A stretch of DNA of 64,000 nt from Candidatus Omnitrophota bacterium. GTDB taxonomy: Bacteria > Omnitrophota > Omnitrophia > Omnitrophales > Aquincolibacteriaceae. The position numbers were made by a program, and so were the translations under genes. Positions 35,263 to 43,333 of this stretch are shown piece after piece (position 1 is the stretch's first letter; every line of letters begins with the position of its first letter). The stretch covers positions 16,417 through 80,416 of the forward strand of contig JACKFM010000004.1 in the NCBI GenBank assembly GCA_020632475.1. The letters are read 5' to 3'. Below the pieces are notes generated by a model. The model searched no databases. It had not been told where the DNA came from and was given only the letters and a program-made list of their open reading frames with translations.

Positions 35263-36885
35263 TCAGCTTAACTTATCATAGGCCTTGAGTGTCAGAAAAT
35301 CAGGACACTCCGGCAGTGTGCTCATTTCTTCAAAAAGAGCCGCGGCCGTTTTGAATTGGCCCTGTTCAAATTTTTCGTCACCGGCAGCTTTTTGCATAGC
35401 CTTAAGCTCTTCGGTAATTATTTTTTTGACCAGCGTCTGATTAATTTCAATGCCGTCTTCGGTCTTGGCCTTATGCCGCACCCACTGCCAGACCTGGGTG
35501 CGTGAAATTTCGGCCGTTGCGGCATCTTCCATTAAATGATAGAGGGGAACGCAGCCCGAGCCCCTCAGCCAGGCTTCCAGATAGAGAATGCCGACATTAA
35601 TATTAGTGCGCAATCCTTTTTCGGTGATCGTGCCTTGGGGGACGCTGAGTAAGTCTGCAGCCTGGATTTCAACTTCCTGGCGCATGATAGAGAGCTGATT
35701 TGCACCCGGCATGTGTTCATTAAAGGCGGTCAGAGCGGTTTCGATCAATCCGGGGTGGGCAACCCAGGTGCCGTCGTGTCCGGCTTTGACCTCACGGAGT
35801 TTGTCCAAGCGTACTTTTTCAATCGCCGCACTGTTGGCGGCTTCGTCACCGCGAATCGGAATTTGAGCGGCCATGCCGCCCATGGCATGAATGCCCCGGC
35901 GATGACAGGTTTTAATCAGAAGTTCGACATAGGCCTTCAAAAAGGCCTTATCCATGGTAACCTGACCGCGGTCAGGCAGTACAAATTCGGGTTTTTCACG
36001 GAATGTTTTGATGAAGCTGAAAATATAATCCCAGCGTCCGCAGTTGAGTCCCGCGGAATGATCCTTCAGTTCAAACAAAATTTCATCCATTTCAAAACCG
36101 GCCCAGATCGTTTCAATTAAAACCGTTGCCCGAATCGATCCTTGAGGAATGCCCAGTTCGTTTTGAGCATGGACAAAAACCTCATTCCATAGCCGGGCTT
36201 CAAGGTGGCTTTCCATTTTGGGAAGATAAAAATAAGGTCCGGTTCCGCGTTTGAGCAATTCCCTGGCATTGTGAAAAAAATAAAGACCGAAATCAAAAAG
36301 AGAGCCGGAGACGGGCTGCCCGTCGACCAGCAGATGCTTTTCATTTAAATGCCAGCCCCGGGGACGTACGAAAAGCACGGCGGTTTTTTCGTTGAGTTGA
36401 TACGATTTACCTTCGGGCGAGGTGTATTCAATCGTTCTGCGGACGGCGTCTTTAAGGTTAATATGACCGTCCATGTTATTTGTCCAGGTGGGGGAATTTG
36501 AGTCTTCAAAATCCGCCATAAAAACATGGGCGCCTGAATTAAGCGCATTAATCATCATTTTACGCTCTACCGGCCCGGTGATTTCAACTTTTCGCTGTTG
36601 AATGTCTTTTGGAATCGGTGCGACGGTCCATTCCGAGGCACGGATCTGATCGGTTTCAGATAGAAAGTCCGGCAGCCCCCCGCGGTCAATCGCTTTCTGG
36701 CGTAATGTTCTTTTATAGAGAAGTTCGAGACGTCGTTTGCCGAAGGTGCGTGCCAATCCGGCCACAAACCGTAAGGCTTCGGGGGTCAGGATTTCCGGGT
36801 AACGGCCATGGACAGGCCCTTGAATTTCAATCCCGTCACGGTTCATTTTTTGAAGTATTTCCTGATCAGTATCTTTGGGTGTCAT
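35263..36885 (-). CDS. aceB: Malate synthase, A type
   Basis: Malate synthase condenses glyoxylate with acetyl-CoA to malate. The 540-residue length matches isoform A rather than G. Visible motifs are FMADFEDSNSPTWTNN, the substrate-binding VRPRGWHL, DHSAGLNCGRWDYIFS, and GHDGTWVAHPGL. The ATG at 36885 follows GGGAGGAC. It is first in the aceB-aceA operon, whose promoter should lie in the 429-nt divergent gap that also holds a palindromic element. The pair implies growth on acetate or fatty acids. Confidence 0.97.
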   Translation of the reverse strand: MTPKDTDQEILQKMNRDGIEIQGPVHGRYPEILTPEALRFVAGLARTFGKRRLELLYKRTLRQKAIDRGGLPDFLSETDQIRASEWTVAPIPKDIQQRKVEITGPVERKMMINALNSGAHVFMADFEDSNSPTWTNNMDGHINLKDAVRRTIEYTSPEGKSYQLNEKTAVLFVRPRGWHLNEKHLLVDGQPVSGSLFDFGLYFFHNARELLKRGTGPYFYLPKMESHLEARLWNEVFVHAQNELGIPQGSIRATVLIETIWAGFEMDEILFELKDHSAGLNCGRWDYIFSFIKTFREKPEFVLPDRGQVTMDKAFLKAYVELLIKTCHRRGIHAMGGMAAQIPIRGDEAANSAAIEKVRLDKLREVKAGHDGTWVAHPGLIETALTAFNEHMPGANQLSIMRQEVEIQAADLLSVPQGTITEKGLRTNINVGILYLEAWLRGSGCVPLYHLMEDAATAEISRTQVWQWVRHKAKTEDGIEINQTLVKKIITEELKAMQKAAGDEKFEQGQFKTAAALFEEMSTLPECPDFLTLKAYDKLS

Positions 36886-36991
36886 AGTCCTCCCGAAGGT
36901 TATCTGATAATCAAAGTGTACGTGTTAAACGCAAACACTGCAAATGTAAGTGACAGAACATAAGTTCTTGTTTATTCGATAGATGGTTAAG

Positions 36992-37115
36992 GTGTAAAGA
37001 AAATGCTATTGAGAAACGCGCCAATAGCTTAGGAGCTTCCCCGCCTGTAAGGCGAGGCGATCTCCTGCGCTCATAAACGGCGCTAATTTGTTTCTACATA
37101 ACATTTTCTTTACAC
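36992..37115. mobile_element. 124-bp palindromic element with MITE-like inverted ends
   Basis: The element is bounded by a perfect 14-bp inverted repeat, GTGTAAAGAAAATG (36992-37005) and CATTTTCTTTACAC (37102-37115). The symmetry extends to about 26 bp per arm with roughly three mismatches (GAGAAAC against GTTTCTA). The centre holds a nested hairpin, AGGAG with CCCGCCT gta AGGCG and CTCCT (about 37031-37074). No ORF is inside. It lies in the 36886-37314 gap between the divergent aceB and hydrolase genes. Size and structure fit a non-autonomous element or a large palindromic regulator; no target duplication was recognised. Confidence 0.55.
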
Positions 37116-37260
37116 TTGTTACTCTTTTTCTCGCAACATTGACGAAGCGCTAGGAATCCCCTAACCTCTTTAGGTGCTTGACATTAATATCGGCAAAAAA
37201 TTTTTTTTTCGGAGTAATACTTTTTGTTTCATCGGGGCGGGTTCAAGATCATTTTCTCCT

Positions 37261-37287
37261 TTGAATTTAGCGAATACCGCCTAAAAT
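37261..37287 (+). promoter_or_regulatory. Possible promoter of the alpha/beta hydrolase gene
   Basis: TTGAAT (37261-37266) and TAAAAT (37282-37287) are separated by 15 nt, short of the ideal 17. The boxes sit about 27 nt before the ATG. A second TTGACA at about 37176 has no good -10 partner at normal spacing. Confidence 0.3.
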
Positions 37288-37314
37288 AGGAATCAAATCC
37301 CAGAGGAAAAGAAT

Positions 37315-38139
37315 ATGCCTTCTTTTAGAGACGATCTGTTTATTAAAGCACGGCTTTGCCGCAGTGGGATGCGTGTACAGGTGCGCGGAATCCCCATGTA
37401 CTATGAAACCTATGGAGACGGTCCTCCGCTTCTTCTTTTACATGGAGGGATGTCCTGTCTGGATACGTTCCGCTGCCAAATTGCCGACCTTTCCAAACAC
37501 TTTTGTGTGATCCTGGCCGAACGCCCCGGCCATGGTCATACCCCCGACCGTCCGGGCCCGTTCACCTATGAAGAGATGGCTGAGGACACGATCGGATTGA
37601 TGCAGGCCCTCAAGATCCCGAAGGCTCAGATGATCGGATACAGTGACGGTGCCAATTTAATCATTCCTTTGGCGCTGAAAAAACCGGAGATGATTGAAAA
37701 ATTCATTTCCGTCGGCGGTAATTTTCATTTTAACGGGTTGCTTAAACCTTTTCAGGATGAGCTGCTCAATCCACCCGAAGAAGACGATGAACACGAGGCC
37801 GCTTTTACCGACCGCAATTATGAAAAGTATTCTCCCGACGGTCCCGCGCATTTTGAGGTGGTCTGGAAGAAAATTAAAGAACTCTGGTTGAAGCACCCCG
37901 CCTATACCCAACAGGATCTGATGTCGATTAAAACCCCGGCGCTTATCATGGCCGGTGATCAGGACGTGATCAGTCTTGAGCATACGGCACAATTTCAACA
38001 GGCCCTGGTTTATGCTCAGCTTTGTATTGTGCCGGGCACAACGCACGGTCTTTTAAAAGAAAAACCCGAAATCGTAAATAAAATACTTTTGGATTTTCTG
38101 CTCAACCCTTTTCCTTTTCCCGAAGAGGAAAAACAGTGA
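37315..38139 (+). CDS. Alpha/beta hydrolase
   Basis: The 274-residue protein has the alpha/beta-hydrolase fold: a HG oxyanion loop (LLLLHGGMS, about residues 40-48) and the nucleophile elbow GYSDGAN with its Ser. Candidate Asp (MAGDQDVIS) and His (GTTHGLL) complete the triad. It has no signal peptide, so it is cytosolic. A CPEDDDEHEA-type acidic insert (NPPEEDDEHEAAF) lies in the cap region. Substrate is unknown; an esterase, lactonase or haloperoxidase-like role is possible. The gene follows the 429-nt gap and has no clear functional partner downstream. Confidence 0.85.
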   Translation: MPSFRDDLFIKARLCRSGMRVQVRGIPMYYETYGDGPPLLLLHGGMSCLDTFRCQIADLSKHFCVILAERPGHGHTPDRPGPFTYEEMAEDTIGLMQALKIPKAQMIGYSDGANLIIPLALKKPEMIEKFISVGGNFHFNGLLKPFQDELLNPPEEDDEHEAAFTDRNYEKYSPDGPAHFEVVWKKIKELWLKHPAYTQQDLMSIKTPALIMAGDQDVISLEHTAQFQQALVYAQLCIVPGTTHGLLKEKPEIVNKILLDFLLNPFPFPEEEKQ

Positions 38140-38176
38140 TTCGTGGTTCGTGACTCGGATCCAAATGTGACTTCAA

Positions 38177-39142
38177 ATGAAATGGATAAGAATGTTTCCT
38201 ATTTGTCTGGTAATGATGTTAAGTACGGTAATTTCGCTTTATGCTCATTCGAACGAGGTATCGATTTGGGAGGAGGACGGATACCGCTATATTCAAAGTA
38301 ACGGTATTCCCGATCATACTCCCGGGCAATTCCCCAACACCGGCAACCCCAATACAATTTCCGAGCAGCACTATCAATTTCGTGTCACGCTCACGCCGAG
38401 GCTAAGCGGACAAACACATGCTTATGGACACAATCTTTTTGGCGTAGCGCTTAATGGGGTTCCCTTTGATCCGGGCACGGCCGAATTCTGGAATAATAAC
38501 CCGCAGTCGGGCTGGAACTATGAGGCTCTCTCCGGCAAAATTAATTTGGGTGTGGACTCTAGCCACGCCCATGTTCAACCCAGCGGGGCTTATCATTATC
38601 ACGGTATTCCTACGGGTCTTTTGCGTTCACGTCCGGGCGTCATGAAACTGATCGGTTATGCTGCAGATGGTTTTCCTATTTATTACCAGGAAAACATACG
38701 CAGCAGTTACCGGGTGCGCAGCGGCCAACGTCCCTCAGGGCCCGGAGGCCGTTATGACGGGACGTTTGTGCAGGATTATGAATACGTTTCCGGAGCCGGA
38801 GATCTGGATGAGTGTAATGGCCTGAACGGACAAACTCCTGAGTATCCGCAGGGAATTTATCATTATTACCTGACCTCAACCTTTCCTTTTGTGCCGCGCT
38901 GTTTAAAGGGGACGGCAGACAGCAGTTTTCAAAAGGCGGTGCCGCACGGAGCTGAACGCAATAATAGGAGAAACGGCGGTGGTCCCTCCGGCCAGCATCA
39001 AAGGCACCAGCCTCCGCAGGAAGCTTTTGATGCTTGTCAGTCTCAGTCCGAAGGCAGCACCTGCCGTTTTAATGCACCGCACGGAACGATTTCGGGAACC
39101 TGCTTAAGCAGACCCGAAGGCAAACTCTGCATTCCAAGGTGA
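38177..39142 (+). CDS. Secreted YHYH-domain protein
   Basis: The 321-residue product has an N-terminal signal peptide (hydrophobic core about residues 6-22, then YAHSN). It also has the YHYH domain, with the literal motif YHYHGIP near residue 140 and a second GIYHYYLTSTFPFVPRCLKG. The C-terminal segment has four spaced cysteines (DACQSQSEGSTCRF, GTCLSRPEGKLC) typical of many YHYH proteins. The domain is widespread in secreted bacterial proteins; its biochemical role is not established. A Gly/Arg/Asn-rich linker separates the parts. Confidence 0.85.
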   Translation: MKWIRMFPICLVMMLSTVISLYAHSNEVSIWEEDGYRYIQSNGIPDHTPGQFPNTGNPNTISEQHYQFRVTLTPRLSGQTHAYGHNLFGVALNGVPFDPGTAEFWNNNPQSGWNYEALSGKINLGVDSSHAHVQPSGAYHYHGIPTGLLRSRPGVMKLIGYAADGFPIYYQENIRSSYRVRSGQRPSGPGGRYDGTFVQDYEYVSGAGDLDECNGLNGQTPEYPQGIYHYYLTSTFPFVPRCLKGTADSSFQKAVPHGAERNNRRNGGGPSGQHQRHQPPQEAFDACQSQSEGSTCRFNAPHGTISGTCLSRPEGKLCIPR

Positions 39143-39146
39143 TCGT

Positions 39147-40028
39147 ATGTGGCTTCTTCTCACCGGTGCTTTTACAATTTCATTTGCCCCGATTTTAGTG
39201 AAGGCCATCAGCCTTGAGCCTGCCTGGAGTGCAGCCTGGCGCCTGATGATTGGGACGTTCTTTTTGATGCTCCTGATTCTTGGGCGTGCTTTCCTGAGAC
39301 GTGAATCACTTAAAAAAGTTTTTAGCGAGGTTAAACCGGTGCTCATTTTACTGACGAGTGCCGGGTTTTTTTTCGGGATCGATCTTTTTTTCTGGCACCG
39401 GTCGATTCATCATGTCGGTGCCGGTATGGCGACGGTGCTGGGCAATACCCAGGTGCTTTATCTGACCGCATGGTCCTGTTATGAACATCGGCATAAGCCG
39501 TCGTTACGTTTTTTGACGGCTATTTTTTTAGCCATGAGCGGGTTAGTGCTTTTAGTTGATTTGCATCATCACAGCGGTCAGGCCGAATATCTCCGTGGTG
39601 TGGTTTATGGGCTTTTAACCGGAGCCACCTATGCCGGGTTTTTACTTTTTCTGCGTAAGGCCGGAATGCGCATGCCGCATTTAACGCCGCTTCTGAAACT
39701 CTTTGTGATTTCATTTGCGGCGGCTGTTTTTTTAGTCTCCGCATCGTTTGCGACCGAAGCCAAACCCGTCTTCCAGGCCCATGACTGGCTATGGCTTTTA
39801 CTCCTGGGTACCGTCGTGCATATCGGCGGCTGGTATTTGATCAGCCAGGGACTGCCCAAAATGCCGGCCTCCAAAGCCGGTCTTATTCTGCTTACGCAGC
39901 CGGTCCTGGCCAGTGCTCTGGGATGGATTTTCTTTCGCGAACATTTGACCCCGCTGCAACTCGCCGGTATGTTCATGACCCTGACCGGCATTTATCTGGG
40001 AGAAGCGCCGGGCACAAAGGACGAATAA
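39147..40028 (+). CDS. EamA/DMT-family transporter
   Basis: The 293-residue protein has about ten hydrophobic segments in two EamA repeats, as in drug/metabolite transporters such as RhaT- or YdcZ-like exporters. Features include an N-terminal FAPILVKAI, a central Gly-rich membrane segment, and a C-terminal TQPVLASALGWIFFREHLTPLQLAGM typical of the second repeat. It starts 4 nt after the YHYH gene, so co-transcription is likely. The substrate cannot be inferred. Confidence 0.9.
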   Translation: MWLLLTGAFTISFAPILVKAISLEPAWSAAWRLMIGTFFLMLLILGRAFLRRESLKKVFSEVKPVLILLTSAGFFFGIDLFFWHRSIHHVGAGMATVLGNTQVLYLTAWSCYEHRHKPSLRFLTAIFLAMSGLVLLVDLHHHSGQAEYLRGVVYGLLTGATYAGFLLFLRKAGMRMPHLTPLLKLFVISFAAAVFLVSASFATEAKPVFQAHDWLWLLLLGTVVHIGGWYLISQGLPKMPASKAGLILLTQPVLASALGWIFFREHLTPLQLAGMFMTLTGIYLGEAPGTKDE

Positions 40029-40113
40029 ACCCTTTACCCAGGCGGCCCATTTTCATGCTGTCGATATGGTATCTTTTTAGTAGAAGTAGTGACTGTTCCC
40101 GGGGGAGAGAAAG

Positions 40114-40929
40114 ATGAATTCGCCGGACATTTTATTTGAAAAACTTTGGACACATTACGCTGATGTAAACCCTCAGGCCGGAGCTATACACCGTGCTTTG
40201 CAGGAGCGCGGTGAGTCCGTCGTCAACGACCATGTGGCCTTCCGTACTTTTGATTTTCCCCATACCTGTATAGAAGTCTTTGCCCGTCCTTTTATTGAAT
40301 GCGGTTACCGTTTTCATCACGAGGATTATCAGTTCAAAGAGAAGAAACTTTTTGCGCGTCACCTTATGCATTCCGACCCGCACTACCCTAAAGTTTTTAT
40401 CAGTCAGTTAAAACATGGCCAGTGCTCACCACGGCTGCAGTCCTGTATCGAAGAGCTTGCCGGGCAGGTGCCCGAAAACTTTATGCAGAACTATTCTTTT
40501 CTGACATCCGGAGCGGTTTGGAAACCGGTTGCATTTAAAAAGTATCAGGACCTTTTGCGCGAAAGTGAATATGCGGCCTGGATGGCGGCATTTGGTTTTC
40601 GTGTGAACCATTTTACAGTTTCTTTTAATCACCTTAAAACATTTAAAGATCTTTCGGAATTTAATCAATTTATCGAGAGCCTCGGATATCCGTTGAATGC
40701 TTCCGGCGGCAAGGTCAAGGGGACGTCCCAAACGCTGCTTGAACAGTCTTCGACACTGGCCTATCCGGCCAAGGTTTCTTTTGCTGACGGAGTCTATGAT
40801 ATTCCCGGCTGCTATTATGAATTTGCCCGGCGTTATCCCACGCCGGACGGCGAATTATTTCAGGGGTTTGTACCGGTTTCTGCCGATAAACTCTTCGAAA
40901 GTACTAATAACCCTGATCTTCAAATGTAA
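40114..40929 (+). CDS. DUF1338 protein (2-oxoadipate dioxygenase/decarboxylase-like)
   Basis: The 271-residue product matches the DUF1338 family, whose studied members (HglS) are iron-dependent 2-oxoadipate dioxygenase/decarboxylases in lysine breakdown and belong to the VOC-like superfamily. VVNDHVAFRTF (a metal His), RVNHFTVSF, and the late GCYYEFARRYP with a Glu are consistent with the three metal ligands. It is shorter than the 450-residue HglS proteins. No lysine-catabolism partner is nearby. The activity is inferred from the family only. Confidence 0.8.
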   Translation: MNSPDILFEKLWTHYADVNPQAGAIHRALQERGESVVNDHVAFRTFDFPHTCIEVFARPFIECGYRFHHEDYQFKEKKLFARHLMHSDPHYPKVFISQLKHGQCSPRLQSCIEELAGQVPENFMQNYSFLTSGAVWKPVAFKKYQDLLRESEYAAWMAAFGFRVNHFTVSFNHLKTFKDLSEFNQFIESLGYPLNASGGKVKGTSQTLLEQSSTLAYPAKVSFADGVYDIPGCYYEFARRYPTPDGELFQGFVPVSADKLFESTNNPDLQM

Positions 40930-41014
40930 AAACAGCGTAGAGCGTGGAATGCTTAGGGTCAGTGCCTCTTATCATCGCCCATCATCACTCAGTATTTTAT
41001 GAGGAGGATATTCT

Positions 41015-41254
41015 GTGAAAGAAGTTAAAAAGGGGATATACGAGCATTACAAAGGTAAACGTTATGAGGTGACCGGTTGGGCCCGGCACAGCGAAACGCT
41101 GGAACCGATGGTGGTTTACCGTACCCTCTATAAAACGGAGTTTCCTGAAGATATGCTTTGGGTCCGTCCGCTGGAGATGTTTACCGAAAACGTGACCGTT
41201 GACGGTCAAGTCACACCCCGTTTCCGCTATATCGAAGGTTCTTCTGAACATTAA
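41015..41254 (+). CDS. DUF1653 protein
   Basis: The 79-residue product starts GTG at 41015, after GAGGAGG at 41000-41006. GIYEHYKGKRYEVTGWARHSE, then VVYRTLY and LWVRPLEMF match DUF1653, a small beta-rich domain of unknown function often in housekeeping or repair contexts. It is monocistronic or weakly linked to its neighbours here. Confidence 0.85.
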   Translation: MKEVKKGIYEHYKGKRYEVTGWARHSETLEPMVVYRTLYKTEFPEDMLWVRPLEMFTENVTVDGQVTPRFRYIEGSSEH

Positions 41255-41312
41255 ACCGCTGCACATTTTTGGGCGATAATAAAGCATCATTTCCACAGTT
41301 TAAAAGGAGCGT

Positions 41313-42131
41313 ATGCCTTATATTTCATCCGTTTTAGGAGCCATTTTGCTGATCATTCTCTCGGTGCGCATTGCCAGGATCTGGCGCAGTGAGAGACATG
41401 AAGCCTTTGTCTACATTGCTTTTTTACTGCTCTATGCGGTGATGACCTATCAGCGCATTCGATGGCAGGATGCTCCCCAGGATGTGATCTGGACCGTACG
41501 TATTTTTCTTGGGGCGGGGATCCTTTTTTTCTTTCCGGGGTTGATGGCTGAAATTTTTTCACGCAGATGGCGGCGTCATAAAAATATCGAAGCGCTTAAA
41601 AAGCAAAAAGGCCCTTTTGCAGAATTGATCAAAGGATGCCGAGCCCTTTCACAGGCCAGGATGGGGGCGCTGATTTTAATCGAACGCAAATCACGTTTGC
41701 ACGAATGGTTTGAAAAGGGCTCGCCTGTTGATGCCCTTTTAACCAGTGATCTCCTGCAGTCAATTTTTACCCCGCCGGGAGACCTGCATGACGGTGCCGT
41801 ACTTGTACAGGATGACCGCATCGTCGCGGCCGGCATTATTGTACCACTCACCAAATCAAGCATTTTCCCCAAAAGCCTGGGCACCCGCCACCGTGCGGCG
41901 GTGGGTTTAAGTGAAGTCTGTGATGCCCTTTGTGTCATTGTCTCGGAAGAAACCGGTGCGCTTTCCATCGCCGACCGCGGATTCTTATACTACAGCATTC
42001 CCGCCAATTCGTTTGCCAGCTGGCTCTACCGGGGCATGAAATTCAAACTGCCCCGCGATCAGGATCAGTTTTTAATTGTCTCTGAAAAAGATCATTCCGA
42101 AGCTTCTGCTCCTGGAGGGGCCGGGTGGTAG
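41313..42131 (+). CDS. cdaA: Membrane diadenylate cyclase
   Basis: The 272-residue product makes cyclic di-AMP from two ATP. It has two or three N-terminal membrane segments (about residues 3-78) and then the DAC domain. The catalytic DGA triplet is at 160-162 and the RHR motif at 192-194 (GTRHRAAVGLSE). The layout is the CdaA (DacA) type rather than DisA. No cdaR or glmM homolog lies beside it. The ATG follows AAAAGGAGC. Cyclic di-AMP signals are well known in Gram-positives; here the host looks diderm. Confidence 0.93.
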   Translation: MPYISSVLGAILLIILSVRIARIWRSERHEAFVYIAFLLLYAVMTYQRIRWQDAPQDVIWTVRIFLGAGILFFFPGLMAEIFSRRWRRHKNIEALKKQKGPFAELIKGCRALSQARMGALILIERKSRLHEWFEKGSPVDALLTSDLLQSIFTPPGDLHDGAVLVQDDRIVAAGIIVPLTKSSIFPKSLGTRHRAAVGLSEVCDALCVIVSEETGALSIADRGFLYYSIPANSFASWLYRGMKFKLPRDQDQFLIVSEKDHSEASAPGGAGW

Positions 42132-42187
42132 TTAGAGTTTGTTCGTTTTAAAAACGATTACAATCTTTTATGCCCTAAAAAACTTTT

Positions 42188-43228
42188 ATGACCGACATAC
42201 CGCAGCCTCACAAAAGACGTCCACGCTACCAAGGTAAGCATCCGCGCCGCTTTGAAGAAAAGTACAAAGAACACAATCCTGAAAAATACGGTGAAGTTGT
42301 CCAAAAAGTCATTGAGGGCGGCAAAACTCCGGCGGGAACACACCGGCCGATTATGGTGGATCAGGTTTTAAATGCTTTGGATCCGCAGCAGGGCCACACC
42401 GGGATTGATGCCACGCTTGGTTATGGAGGACATGCAGTCGAATTGCTCAAGCGTATTCTTCCGGACGGAAAACTTTTTGCCCTTGATGCGGATCCGGTGG
42501 AAATTGTCAAAACCGGGGAGCGTTTGCGTAAACAGGGGTACAGTGAAAGAGAATTGGTCATCCGCCGCTTTAATTTTGCCGGTATTTTGAAACTGCTCGG
42601 TGAAACAGACGGAGGGTTTGATTTTATTCTGGCCGATCTGGGTGTTTCTTCAATGCAGCTTGATAACCCTGCTCGAGGTTTCAGTTATAAGCATGAAGGT
42701 CCGCTTGATCTCAGACTCAATCCCGAGAAAGGGCAGCCTGCCTCTGCATTAATCCAGAAAATTTCAGAGGATGCTTTGGCCGAAATTCTGCGCTGCAATA
42801 GTGACGAACCGCACTCCGAAGCGATTGCCAAAGCGATTTGTGAAAACCGTAAAAAAATAACGACAACCACAGCGCTTACTCAAACGGTTGAAGCAGCGCT
42901 CCTTGCCGGTTACGAAAAACCCGAAACTGAAATTACGCGATCAATCCGCCGTGTTTTTCAGGCTCTGCGCATTGAAGTCAATGACGAGTTCTCAGCGCTT
43001 GAACAGTTTTTAAGGAACCTGCCGTTTGTTTTAAAATCCGGCGGACGTGTTGTGGTTTTATCCTTCCATTCCGGCGAAGACAGCCGTGTCGAAAAAGCCT
43101 TTACCGAAGGACTCGCTGCAGGTGTCTACGGATCCGTCAGCTTCAAGGCCGAAACCCCCGATGCTGTCGAATGTTACGCAAACCCCCGCGCTAAAAGTAC
43201 CCTTCTTCGTTGGGCCCAAAAAGCCTGA
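42188..43228 (+). CDS. rsmH: 16S rRNA (cytosine-N4) methyltransferase with N-terminal extension
   Basis: RsmH (MraW) methylates C1402 of 16S rRNA. The conserved start HRPIMVDQVLNAL sits near residue 53. Then come GIDATLGYGGHAVELL, the SAM-site Asp in LDADP, DFILADLGVSSMQLD, RGFSYKHEGPLDLRL, and a C-terminal NPRAKSTLLRW. The 346-residue length includes about 52 extra basic N-terminal residues. mraW usually opens the dcw cell-division cluster with mraZ and ftsI; here no such neighbours occur. Confidence 0.94.
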   Translation: MTDIPQPHKRRPRYQGKHPRRFEEKYKEHNPEKYGEVVQKVIEGGKTPAGTHRPIMVDQVLNALDPQQGHTGIDATLGYGGHAVELLKRILPDGKLFALDADPVEIVKTGERLRKQGYSERELVIRRFNFAGILKLLGETDGGFDFILADLGVSSMQLDNPARGFSYKHEGPLDLRLNPEKGQPASALIQKISEDALAEILRCNSDEPHSEAIAKAICENRKKITTTTALTQTVEAALLAGYEKPETEITRSIRRVFQALRIEVNDEFSALEQFLRNLPFVLKSGGRVVVLSFHSGEDSRVEKAFTEGLAAGVYGSVSFKAETPDAVECYANPRAKSTLLRWAQKA

Positions 43229-43256
43229 TAAGCCTTTAAAAAAGCGGATGGAGGGA

Positions 43257-43286
43257 TTGGCAAATACTGTTTAACCGGGGTATAAT
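43257..43286 (+). promoter_or_regulatory. Promoter of the giant gene inside an inverted repeat
   Basis: TTGGCA (43257-43262), an 18-nt spacer and TATAAT (43281-43286) form a good sigma-70-type promoter about 48 nt before the ATG. The boxes lie in the loop of AAAAAGCGG (about 43238-43246) and CCGCTTTTT (about 43294-43302). This perfect 9-bp repeat could also terminate rsmH transcription through the T-run. Confidence 0.6.
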
Positions 43287-43333
43287 CCATTCACCGCTTT
43301 TTCATTTACACATAAAAATCTTCAAGGGGCCGA

